Assembly: GCA_000442125.1 (NCBI GenBank)
Contig: KE546983.1
Span: 563,581-627,580, forward strand
Length of the DNA: 64,000 bases
From: Opeltia flavorubescens
Lineage: Eukaryota > Ascomycota > Lecanoromycetes > Teloschistales > Teloschistaceae
Direction: 5' to 3'
Made by a program: the position numbers and the translations under genes. Within the stretch, counting starts at the first letter, position 1. The number at the start of each line of letters is the position of its first letter. This document shows, piece after piece, positions 22,051-33,300 of this stretch. The notes beneath the pieces are model-generated. The model saw only the letters and a list, made by a program, of their open reading frames with translations, ran no database searches and was not told the origin of the DNA.

Positions 22051-25000
22051 CGTTATCTCGTTTATTCCGTCTTTTTCTTTATAACTTATAGCTTGTATTG
22101 AATATATCTATTATTAAGTACAAAATATAACCGTATTATTTTTTAATTTATTTATCTACTATATATAAACCTTCGGGAATAAATACTTAAAAATTACTAT
22201 TATATATAATATTATAGTTATTATTAAAATAATAAATAGTAATAATATTCGGATTATATACGATATTAAAAATTATAAAGACTGCGGACGATTTAAAAAG
22301 CTTAAATATCCTTTTAAAAAAAATTGTAAATAATAATAATATTTATCGCAATTACCCGTTATAGTATAATAACGATCTCCAGATATTCGTTTAGGGCGTA
22401 TAATAATATCGAAGTCCTGCAATTCCTATTTTTAAAACGACCTAATTTTAAAATTATATATATTATCTTTAAAAGGATAAGATTATAAATTTAAAATATA
22501 CTCTAGTAAATATTTATATTAAAGGAAATATCGAAGCGATAAATACTTTTAATTAAATATATCGAAATTATAATATATTTTTATTAGATATAACTTTAAT
22601 AAATCTATTATAAGTTGGTCGGAATTATTATAAAGTTCCAAAAATATCCTATAATAGATTTTAGAATTTTTAGCGTTTATAAAATTCTAAAAAATATTTA
22701 ATATCGAGAATAATAATACTAATATACCTATTTTAGTAGCAAAATAATTATTTTCTCCTAGCTACTATAGCTATTTTATCTGCTAAATCGTCTATTATTT
22801 ATTACAATAATTATAAAGCTATTTATATCGAATTTTTTACTAATATTAATAATTAGGTCGGTTCCTTCTACTTCCTCCCTTTTTTTCTCCTCCTTTCCGA
22901 CCTATATCGCCGCCTACCCTAATACCTTACCACGTTATCGATATTTTTTACTATTCGAAAGCTAAAAGGCTTTTATAAGCTTACTAACGGTTTAACGCTA
23001 TTATTAAATAGCTTAAACTAGGTATATCTACTATTTATCGATATAAAAGCCGGATTTTAGTATATAAAACTCTCGAGCTTTAATAATTAATAAAAAAAAA
23101 TCGGTTTAAAAAGCTATATACCGCGGCGATAAAAAATTTAATAAAATTTCGTTAATAGTATTTATAAATTTTTTTAAATAAAATAGTTATTTTTATTAAA
23201 TAAAAGTAAAATATCCGTTATAATATTAATTTAATATTTTATATTTTAAAAACCGAAAATATAAATAGGTATAAAAATTAGTATATTAGACTTTTAAATT
23301 AGCTATTATATATCGAATAGTAAGAATTTATATTCGATATTATTGCTAATTAGCTAGTTTTTATTCACGAGTTAATATTTAAATAGTAAAACAGTTAATA
23401 TTATATAATTTATAAATCTATTAAATATAAACTTTAATAATAGAATAATATAAATTAGGATAATATATAAAATATTTTATCTATTTATACTATCGATAAA
23501 TATCTATTATATATAAATATTAAAAAAAGCTTTTATAATATTAATAAATTTATAGTTTAGATTTAAAATTAGCTATTATTTTATTATAATATTTAATTAA
23601 AAGAGTATAGTATTATTTATTTTAATAATTTTAACTTATATTATAACTATCGCGTTTATAAAATTATTAAAGTAAAAAATTATTTAATTAAATTTCTATT
23701 TTTTTATTTATTAAATTATAATTCTATTAAATTTACCTTTAATATATTAAAAGCCTAAATAAAAAAATATTTTAAATATATATAACCTTATTTTTAAAAT
23801 AACTTCGATAAATTTTTAAAATATATAATTAAATAAAACGAGTATAATAGATATATAATAGTATATTTTTATTATAATACTAGCGAGTATAAATTTAAAA
23901 GCGATTTTAAAATATTTTAAACGAAATTATAGACTATAATAATAAAATATAGCTAGAAAAATATAAAATAATAGCTTAATTTATATAAAAATTTTTTATN
24001 TATTTTTTAAATATAAAAAATCTATTATTATAACGTATTTTATATATTTAATACGCTAGTTTAAACTCTATTTATTATATATTTTTAAAATAATAAATAT
24101 CTATTTTAAAACTTTATACTAATCTATTAAATAAACCTACTTTTATCGCTATATTATAAAGTTTATATAATATATTTAATATTTTTTTTAAATTTTTTAT
24201 AATCTATATTTAATTATTAATTATATTTTTTATTTTATTTAAATATAGTTTAATATTTTTATTTATTATATTATTTTTTTTTTATATTTAAAAATTATTT
24301 AATACTCGCTTATTTTCTAATATAATCAAGCTTAATTTCCAAGAAAACTCCGTTAAAAAAGCTAAAAGCTCCGCTAAAAAAACTAAAAATAAAATTAAAA
24401 AATAAATTATAAAAAATACTAATTTTATCGCTATTAAAAAAGGTAAATATATAAATAAAAGTAGATTCGGTATATATAATAATAATATAAATTATATAAA
24501 TTAAAGTATTTATTACTAATAAATAAATTTTAATTAATTACTAATACTTTATATTAATAAAAACTTCGTTTATTATATTTAATAATCTATTATATATTTT
24601 ATTCGTTCCTTTTATTTTTATTTTTTTATTTTATATTTTTCTATTTTTATATCCTTTAAAGCTTTAGTAAAAAATACTTTATATATAATATTTATAAAAC
24701 TTTATTTCGTATAAAAATATTTATAAAAGAGATATAAAAATAATTTATTTAAAATACTAGCTTTTTTTTATATAATAGCTTTAGCCTATTATTCTTTTTA
24801 AATAATATTGAAACTATAGTATTAATTATTATATATAACGAAATAAAAGTCTTTTAAATAGTTTTTATAATAATTATTAGTATAATTCTATTAATTAAAT
24901 AATTTCTATATATAAATATTTATAGTTTCGTTTTAATTATATTATTCGGTTTATTACTCCTCTAATTAAATAGTATAAATTCTTTATTAAATTTAATATA

Positions 25001-27279
25001 AACGGAATTTTATTTATATTAATAGATATTATAATAAAATTTTAAAAAATAATTATTTTAACCTTTTTATTAAAGTATTTAACGATAATATTTATAGTAT
25101 ACTCGATATATTTTAACTATTATTTATTTAATATCGTATTAATTCTTTAATACTAGCTATTTTAATTAAATATAAAGTTTAAATTAATACGTTAATATAT
25201 AAATTTAAAATATTATAATTTAATTTAAATTAACAATTTATATTTATTATTAAATTTTTTATTTTTTAATACTTTAATAAATTTTTCTTTAAATATATTA
25301 ATATCGAATTAATTATAGTTTTATTTTTTTTTATTAATCTTATTTATTTATTATAATTTATAATCTAACCTAAATTTAATTTTAAAAACTAGTTTAATAT
25401 TAAATAAATAAAATCCGTTTTATTATTAATTTAATACTTTATTTTTACGGTTTTTATTTTTAATTATTTCTTTATAATTAACTAGAATTTTACTTTTATT
25501 TAAAATATTATTCTTGCTCGAAATAGATTAATTAGTAGAGAAATACTCCGGTTCGGTATCCTTTTATATAAACCAGCGAATTCCTTTATATTGTTCTCTT
25601 TTTATTTTTAAAATTTATTCCTTTTTATCCTGCTCTACTATTATACGAGCTTTTTTTTTTTTTTTTTCGCGATAACGACGTTCTTCTTTTTCTTCTTCTT
25701 GCCTGCGGCAGCGTTTTTTTTCCTCTCTTCTATAGCGGGCAGCGATTTCTCGATTCTAAAAAGCGATAAACTCTGTATTCCGTTTCGCGGTAATTCGAGT
25801 TTTTTCTACTATTTTATTCGCTACTATTTACCTATTATTATCTATAATAATAGTTTATTATTTACTTTTTACTTTTATTAATATATTTTACTTAATTTTC
25901 TATCGTTTTTTTATTTATATTTAGACGGTATATAATATTTATATTTTTAATTAATATTTAGCCTTTTTTTTATAAACTTAAACTCTAATTTTTATAATAT
26001 AAAGTACTATATAACTAGACCCCTATTATTATTTAATCGAAATAGAAAGGATTAAATAATATATATTTTTAAAATTTTTTTTTCTTTTTACTCTAATATT
26101 AATACTAGTACTATTAATTTTAATAATTATATTATTAAATTTATTAATTAATTTTAAAAATTAAGCTTTTTTAATAGGCGTTTATAAATAGATATTTTTA
26201 ATAGATAAATTAAAAGTAGTACTAAAAACCGCGGAGGTAAAATTTATAATATTTATAGAATTTTAAATTCGATAAATTATAATAAAAAAAACTAGATAAT
26301 TTTATAATTAAATAAAAAAACGGCTTAAAATTAATTTAAAAATAGTTTATTAATAGTTATAAATATAAAAAAATAAAAAAAATAAAAAAAAAAAATATAA
26401 TAAAAAAAAAATAGTATTAAAAACTATTAAACTCTATAATTATATTTTTAAATTTTTATTTTAAAAACTACTAATATATTAATATTAAATTAAATTAAAT
26501 TATTTTTAATTTATTTTATAATATTTAATTAGCTTTATAAATTATATAAATTATAAATTATAATTATTTATATTTAATATAAAAATCTACTATAAAAACG
26601 CGTTTTATTTTAATATATATAAAATTCTATAGAAATACTCGAACTAAATAAATAGTAGAGATTTTAGATTTTTTTAAAGATTTTATAATATATAACTATT
26701 TTATTTTATAAACTATACTTTTAATAAATAATATTATTTACGGATTTTATAATACTTAATTTAAATATTCGAATATATTTTAAATTATATATTTTAGTTA
26801 AATATTAATTAAGTTATAATCTATATAAAAATAGGTAAATATTTTAATATTATTTAGCACTAAATTTTCTTTTTAATATTTTCTTTTATTATTATACTAT
26901 TTTTTACTTATATATAAATAGAAATATTTTAGAATTAATAGTTAAAATAAATTTTAAACTAATTAAATTATTTATATAAAACGAATTTCTTTTTATTTAA
27001 ATTTAATATTTAGAATTCTTTTATTCTTTTATAGAGTTTCAAAGTTTTATTTAATAATTTATCTACTACTATTTATTATTCCACCTCCTACTACTTATTA
27101 TTTATTTTTAATTCTATAATATAAAGCTTTCCAGCGTCTAGATATATTTTTTCTATCTATTTTATTTTATATAATATTTTATATAGTAGTATTTAGCCTT
27201 TTATTTATATATTAGTAAAATATATTAACTATTTTATAAAAATATTACTATAATTCGATATTTATATTTATATATATAT

Positions 27280-27366
27280 TAACTTTAAATTACTACTTTT
27301 TAAACTATTATAATCGCGTATACTAACTTTAAATTACTATTTTTTAAACTATTATAATCGCTTTCT
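27280..27366. repeat. Short tandem duplication in AT-rich block
   Basis: A unit of about 48 bases containing CTTTAAATTACTA and AAACTATTATAATCGC occurs twice in direct succession with few differences. Confidence 0.55.
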
Positions 27367-27939
27367 ACTATAATATTTTAAAAAAAGGAGCGAAGTAAAA
27401 AAAAATAAATAATATTACTATTACTAATATTAAATATTATTTAAATTACTTCGAATAATATTTAATACAACAATATCTATTAAAAATCGAACTCGAGCCT
27501 TATATATTAGTATATATATATTTTTCTACTCGATTATAGAAGTTATTATATTATTTTAACCGTTATTATTATATATTAATTACTTAAAGTAGACTTATAT
27601 ATTTTATAATATAATTATTATTAAAAATATAGTTTAATTTAAAGCTATTATAAAATATAACCGATAATAGTAATATAAATAAAAATAATAAGTATAATAT
27701 AAATTTATATCTATATATTATATTCTAGCTAATATTATATTATTAATATAGTTATATAATTTAATAATTTAGTTTTTTAAGTAGTATTTAATATAAAAGC
27801 GAGTATATTTTTTTAAACGCGTTTATTTTTATTATATATTTTAATTCTATATAATAAACTTATTCTAATAAAACGGAGGTTAAATATATTATAATATATA
27901 TAAATAAAGGTTTAAATTCTTTAAATATTTTTTTTTAAC

Positions 27940-28810
27940 CGGTCGGATTTTTTTTATAAATATAGAATAATTTTATAAATATAAATATTATAATTTAATT
28001 TAAAACTATAATAGAATATTAATAATAATATTATTATAATTTAATTCGAATTTAACACGGTATAAATTAAAATTACTTTTATATATTATATTATAGCTAA
28101 CGTATTTTTATTAATAACCGCGTAATCTAATCTTTTAAATATTATTTAATATATAAAGTCCTCCGTTATCCTTTTTTTTAAAAAAAAATAAAGCGCTATT
28201 ATTAAAAGATAAATAAATAATTATTAGGCTTTTATTTTCTCTTTTAATTAAATTTTAAATTAGCAATTTAATCGAAAAAAAAACGTATAAATAGAAGTTC
28301 AATTTTTTTTAATTTTTTTTTACTAGTTAGGTTTCTTTTATATATATAATACGGATTTATAAATAAAACTTGAATAAAGTTTTATAAATATAAATTTATA
28401 TAATAACTTCGAATATTATAATTTAATTTAAAACTATAATAAAGTACTAATAATAAAATTATTATTATTTAATTTAAAAAAAAGTCTATAATATAAATTA
28501 AATACCCCTATCTATTATATTATAGCTAATATATTTTTAATAATAGCCTTATAATCTAATTTTTCGAGTATTATTTAATATATAAAGCTTTTTTTTTTTT
28601 TTTAAAAAAAAATAGAATATTATTATTAAAAAATAGATAAATAATTATTTTATTTATATTTTTACCTTTTTTTAATTTTTAAATTAGCGGTTAAACTGGA
28701 AAATAAACGGGGGTTTAACCCCTTTAAATATTTTTTTACCGATTGGATTTCTTTTATATATATAAAATAGATTTATAAATAAAACTTAAATAAAACTTTA
28801 TAGATATAAG
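27940..28810. repeat. Degenerate direct repeats of about 400 bp
   Basis: Three related starts at about 27946, 28327 and 28746 share a core such as TTTCTTTTATATATATAA followed by ATTTATAAATAAAACTT. Spacing is about 380 and 420 bases. Each full unit also shares TATTATAGCTAA about 180 bases in and a TATTTAATATATAAAG block further on. A weaker related segment may lie at 27.6-27.8 kb. This resembles a tandem subterminal array that was later RIP-mutated. Confidence 0.55.
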
Positions 28811-29090
28811 TTTAACTAAAAAATAGTTATAAAGAATAAATTATAATAGAAGTTAATAAAACTATAAATTAATACTAGTATATATTTAAATAATATAATA
28901 GAATTTAGAAAAAACTATACTAGAAATCCTATATATAATATATATATACGGTTTTATAATTATTATAATAGGCGATTTAGCAGATATAATAGTTATAGTA
29001 GCTAGGAGAAAATAATTATTTTGCTATTAAAATAGGTGTGTTAGTGTTATTATTCTCGATGCCAAGCATTCTCTAGAGTTTCGTGAACGC

Positions 29091-29458
29091 TAACTCGCCT
29101 ATTCCTGCCTTCTTTGTCGGACTTTCGCGCCAAGCAATTTTCAAAAGCAAGTGAACGCGATAACAGACTACTTCTTGTCGATTTCTCTCTTTCATCCAAC
29201 GTCTCTACAAACCACATATCCAGCATATCGTGATTTCGACATTCAACCTATGACTTTCGAGAGTCTGGTTTGACTCTGCGAAGAAGTCTGTTAGATGATC
29301 AGGAGCGTAACATCGTTCAAAATCTATATTTCGAGCAGGCACCTGAAGACCTTCAGTCGTCTCCGTGAGGAAACACATGGAAAAACAGGGCTCCAAATAT
29401 CAACTACATTCAATTAGTCTGTCAAAACCAGAGTGAAGTTTTGTGCTGAGAGAACGGA
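29091..29458. other. Upstream region of the 29.5-kb gene
   Basis: Sequence of ordinary composition between the element edge and the start of the nuclease-like gene. It presumably holds that gene's promoter, but no TATA-like box or other element can be identified with confidence. Confidence 0.4.
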
Positions 29459-31020
29459 ATGGATCAGGACTTCACTGCACGCAACATGTCTTCACCTCCA
29501 TCTTCATCTACGCCTCGCGAACTAAATTTAGATCCTTTACTGTCTTCTTCCTCTACTCCTCTTGAACAAGAAGAGTCTCGCCTCAGGTCACGATCACTAT
29601 CATCCCTTCAGTGTACGCCTGGTCTATCTCTACTAGAGACCAGCAGTGGTCGTGAAACCAAATCTGCTTCAGCATCTCCCTCACCTATTGATGTGGCTAC
29701 GTTCTCACGAAACAGCCCTGATATTTATCAAATTCAACGATCTAGCACCGATATTTCTGAACGTCAAATACATCATCACCATCCTTTCCCTTCCGATCCG
29801 TCTTCGCAGTCTTTCGCAGCCACGCGGATTCAAGGAGATCCAAAGCTATCATACAGTAAACAAAGAAGTCGGCAAATTACTCGCATCATCAATGCCACGT
29901 ATGCAAGGTGTCGTGGTGAAGCTCTAGACGAATACTCCAGGTTACAATCAACTTTATTTGCTAGTGACGATGCACACAGCTAATTATTCCAGTAACCTGG
30001 CTTTCCCCGTTTACAAGACTCGCAATACTTTCCTCATCCCAGCTACTCATTCAGACTTTGCAGCCTTGAAAAGAAATATACACAAGACCGACGCAGCATA
30101 CGTAAACGTTGCCTACAAGAAGGTATTGAATCTACCAGACCATCCTAATACCAGAAAGTGCATCCATATCACAATGCCCTCGGTGGGCCATGAGGTCCTT
30201 AGTGATTGTGCGGCGGAGATCCACGCGGAGTTGGCCTTGGCGCAATGGTCACACGATGGAAAGAAGATTAAGATGTTGAAATCAGGTTCTGCTGGTAAGT
30301 AGTACCACAGCGAATAGAATCTTATGATTAATAAAAGTCTCCGAATTAGTCTGCACCCTAAGACGACCTGGCAAGAACGACTACAAGGCCTTACCTGACC
30401 AGTCGATTATGGTCACTGGTGCTGTCTTTCCGTTCCTTGTAGTAGAGACGGGCGTACGCCAGCCTTGGGGAGGATCAACAGGACTTCGTACCAAAATCCA
30501 CCGTTGGGTTCAAGGCGGGAAGGGGCACCTCAAGATAATCGTGGTACTGGAGCTTCGAGGGACACGTCCAGAATTCAAAGTTCTAGCTAGTGTGTACAAG
30601 GTGAATAAGGAGGCCAGCACGGATGTCCCCGGCAATTGGCACTTGGCCAAGGAAACATTGCACGACAGAACAGAAATCTACCCAAACAAGTCGACGGAAT
30701 CTTTTGAGATCAGCCTGGCGGATATCCTACCTAGAGATGTTCACCGAGGCCCCTTAATGTACGACCAAAAGATCTTCATTCAATTAGGATCGTTTTTCAG
30801 TCGATGTTTTTCCGTTGTCCACCATCTAAACTCAGTACAGCTAGAAGGCGGTATCAGCCCCACGCATTCTGACCAAGAAGATATTCCTACCCCTGAGAAT
30901 TCGGACGAAGAGACGATCGAGACTGAGAGCGAGGAAGAAGTAGATGATTGGGAAGGAGATCCGTCCTTTAACGACGATGACGGAGAACCTTCTTGTGACT
31001 GGCAATATGACGAGAACTAG
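29459..31020 (+). CDS. PD-(D/E)XK-like protein with disordered N-terminus, 484 aa (family 1, copy 1)
   Basis: Join of 29459-29940, 29993-30294 and 30350-31020. Introns are 52 nt (GTTACA...TTCCAG, branch GCTAATTA) and 55 nt (GTAAGT...ATTAG). The acceptor of intron 2 was chosen because it aligns the first Cys with the paralogue at 48-50 kb, which has introns at the same places and phases. Residues 1-130 are Ser/Pro-rich and disordered. A shared block IINATYARCRGEALDEYS ends exon 1. Exon 3 (from about residue 262) carries LPDQSIMV, then FPFLVVETG and a Gln, then W.QGGKGHLKIIVVLEL. This resembles the PD...E-x-G...Q core of nuclease-fold (Uma2-like) domains. The C-terminus is acidic. The function is unknown; DNA cleavage is an inference from fold resemblance only, and the canonical E-x-K lysine is absent. 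Confidence 0.8.
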
Positions 31021-31758
31021 CTCGTCTTCGGAGAACCACTGAAGCAGTAATTAGGACATCTGATGAAAATTAAAGCAATGCTTAGAACTTCATATAGTAG
31101 AAAACAAATCTGCATTTCATCCACATGCAGATCTTCTATGACAAATGCTTTATTGACACGCAATTTCATCGAAGTCTTTCCACCCCTTCGCCATCGACGA
31201 ATGCGCCCTTGACCTATGATCCACAGTGCTCCAATTCTCATTCTAGGACGATCGAAGCCAGAACGATATGAGGCGAAGGTACAGTATGCGCTCCGACGAC
31301 TCCACACTATATGAAAACTGAAAATATGTGATAGTAAAACCTTCACCTCTGTTACCTACAACCCGAATTTGTATCCCCTCTTACAACGGCTGAATCACAC
31401 GTCGGACCCGTATCTGCAGTTTGCTCTCATTGGAGCTACTTTTACAATGTTGCATTCTGAACAACGATTTCTTAATTCAATCAATATTGCATATTACGGT
31501 TTCGATCATGGAAAACTTTCCTACCATGCTTGGAATATCCTTCGGCGATGTCTTCTTGCGAAATTTCCATGCAGCACTGACGTCGTTTCGGATCTTCGTC
31601 CCTTATCTAAAATCTCTCAAGTATATTCTCACGGTGGTTATTCTTTGCAGCAGGTCTAATAGAAACTCTTGACCTTGCTCAGATATAGGGCTTGACACCA
31701 TATCTCATTCAAATCATAGGAATACACGCTCGCTCTAGACCGTGATTGCAGGAAGTGA
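31021..31758. other. Intergenic, no gene recognised
   Basis: Open frames of up to about 110 codons occur on both strands (31.02-31.35 minus; 31.37-31.67 plus, two overlapping frames), but there is no recognisable domain. Confidence 0.35.
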
Positions 31759-32244
31759 GCTTCTTAAAGCCCATAGGGAAAATCTACAAGAAGAAGAAGA
31801 AACAGGTGGCAAATGAGGATAGCGGTAATTGGCGAGGACGAAATGCGGTGCCGGAGGCTTCGGCTGAAGGAATAGCTCTTCCTAGTGCTTTTGTTGCCGC
31901 TGCAGCTTGATCCGACCTCTATTTTCATTCTTCCTCTTTCATTTCTTCTTGCTTTTTTTCTTCTTATATTGAGCTGCCGCCGTGTGTATTGCCACGAGGA
32001 ATTCTGGCATGGCAGCAGCAATACTGGATGTTGGTGCCGCTGCATCCGCCATCCGTGTCTTCATCTGGCTCTTCTTCTTCTTTCTCCCTCTTATCTCCAT
32101 CTCCCGCTTCTGCCAAAATTTTCAACAACGCAACACGAACTGATGGGCGGAGGGGATAAATGAATGAAAAGAAGAAAGAAAATTAAAGCGGAGTCAGATA
32201 AAGACATGAACTTTGGTCTACATAACACTTTTCTAGTACCGCCG

Positions 32245-32435
32245 CAGCTATACAGCTACCCTAGTCTTTATCTAACTCCTTTATTTTCTTCTTCCTACTT
32301 TTCTTCAGTTGCGGCTTCCGCCACAACCACTGATACGACAGCTCCCCCGGCAGAACTTTTATTCAGAGACACAGTATTTACGTCCTTCTTTTTCGGAGCA
32401 GAGGTAGAGGCGATAGGGGAAGGAAAGAAGAAAAA
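32245..32435 (-). pseudogene. P1-like pseudogene fragment
   Basis: Reading leftward: KKKDVNTVSLNK, an Ala/Val/Gly hinge (SAGGAVVSVVVAEAATEEK), a stop, EEEN, and in a shifted frame KELDKD. The order matches the hinge and acidic tail of ribosomal P1. It contains at least one stop and one frame change. Confidence 0.5.
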
Positions 32436-32499
32436 AGAAAAGGCTTAGAATAAAGACATGGGCTTCGGTCTATACATCGCTCGTTGGTGCCGATACAGC

Positions 32500-32765
32500 T
32501 CCCGTGCTACCTATGTCTTCATCAGAACCCTCTCTTTCCTCCTGATCCATTTCTTCGGCTTTCACTTCCACCATTGCCACCGATGCTGCTGCAGCTAATT
32601 GGTGAAAAGAAGAAAGAAGAAGAAAAAAAAAAAAAAAAGAAAGGAAGCAGATATATATATTCCGTTCGGTTCAGCCACCGCCTGTTGGTGCCGCTGCAGA
32701 ATACTTACTAAAATCGATATTCAGCAGTATATCTTTTGCAGCCTTTCCTTCCGAAGTTTTAGCGG
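32500..32765 (-). pseudogene. P1-like ribosomal stalk protein pseudogene
   Basis: This is the longest copy in the array. Reading leftward: SEGKAAKDILLNID, then an Ala/Gly segment (SAAAPTGGG), an interruption including a long pyrimidine run (32.62-32.64 kb), then LAAAASVAMVEVKAEEM followed by EGSDEDIG. This is the order of a P1 protein: helical end, Ala-rich hinge, Glu-rich segment, conserved acidic tail. The N-terminal helices are not recognised. The insertion and the lost final FGLF show it is not functional. Confidence 0.55.
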
Positions 32766-33300
32766 GGGCGGCGATAGCCGAGCCGGTAGCTAAAGAAGAA
32801 AAAATGGAGTCAGACGAAGACGTATCTTCTATTTAATTTAATTTAGCGGGAGAACTATAGCGATGCTAATAGGAGGAGCTAGTGCCGTAGTATCTTCGGC
32901 TCTGACGAGCAAAATTGTCCTTATTGATTCGACATCATCGGTGCTCATTCAGAAATGTGTCTTTTACATCTTTTCCTCTCAAAATCGAGACGGAGGCAGA
33001 GACGGCAGATGAAGGGCAAAGAAAAGAAGGAAGGAGGAAAATAAGGAGTTAGATGAAGACATCGGTTTCAGTTCACTCCAGTAGGCAGGGAACCCGCAGA
33101 GGCATCGGATGAAGGAGCTAGGTTCGCAATATCTTCAGGTCCAGCGAAATAAACCACCCACATTGATTGGGCATTTTCAGCGATCATTTAGAAGCATATC
33201 TTTCACGTCTTTCCCTTTCATCGGCGCAGTTGAAGAAGAAGAGAAAGAGGATTCAGACGGAGACATGAGCTTTGGTAGTGGGAGAATTAGGATTAAATGG

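Larger units (their letters stand above)
21700..29040. other. Extremely AT-rich RIP-mutated block
   Basis: About 7.3 kb in which nearly every frame is closed. TA, AT and AA dinucleotides dominate, CA and TG are rare and CG is kept (tcgc, acga, ccgcgg). This matches RIP acting on CpA on both strands. A few less mutated islands remain, for example CT-rich sequence at 22.86-22.93 kb and a mixed stretch at 25.6-25.8 kb. A helix-turn-helix-like peptide (LKLGISTIYRYKSRI) can be read near 23.0 kb, which hints at a DNA-transposon origin for part of it. The change to normal composition at about 29.04 kb takes only a few dozen bases. Confidence 0.85.
22660..29090. mobile_element. RIP-degenerated 6.4-kb element bounded by inverted repeats
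   Basis: About 150 bases at 22.67-22.82 kb recur in inverted orientation at 28.96-29.09 kb. A shared core is TAGCTAGGAGAAAATAATTA followed by TTTTGCTA. At the outer edge the right copy reads GCATTCTCTAGAGTTTCGTG and the left copy has the same sequence with C-to-T and G-to-A changes only (mutated to ATATTTTTTAGAATTTTATA). The right end therefore preserves nearly ancestral sequence. This could be a DNA element with terminal inverted repeats, or two inverted copies of a shorter repeat around other sequence. The coding content inside is too mutated to classify. Confidence 0.6.
31760..33300. repeat. Array of alternating fragments resembling ribosomal stalk protein P1
   Basis: About four units of 240-300 bases. 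Each has, on the minus strand, a peptide like the P1 motif LEGKDVKDLLLNVG: EGKDVKDMLLN at about 33.19 kb, RGKDVKDTFLNEH at 32.96 kb, SEGKAAKDILLNID at 32.73 kb, KKDVNTVSLNK at 32.38 kb. Directly to its right on the plus strand lies a peptide like the P-protein tail EEKKEESDEDMGFGLF: EEEEKEDSDGDMSFG at 33.25 kb, KELDEDIGFSS at 33.05 kb, EEKMESDEDV at 32.81 kb, KDMGFGLY at 32.46 kb, ESDKDMNFGL at 32.2 kb. The tail and middle of P1 are thus present repeatedly but inverted relative to each other. All pieces are broken. The region is purine-rich with A-runs. Confidence 0.6.

Noticed and set aside
25699-25881. A 60-codon frame inside the AT-rich block
   Set aside because: It is a chance frame in a less mutated island. 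The sequence is T-rich hydrophobic low complexity with no context.
29205-29396. A minus-strand frame upstream of the 29.5-kb gene
   Set aside because: It is short, lacks any recognised motif and lies in the presumed promoter region of the plus-strand gene.
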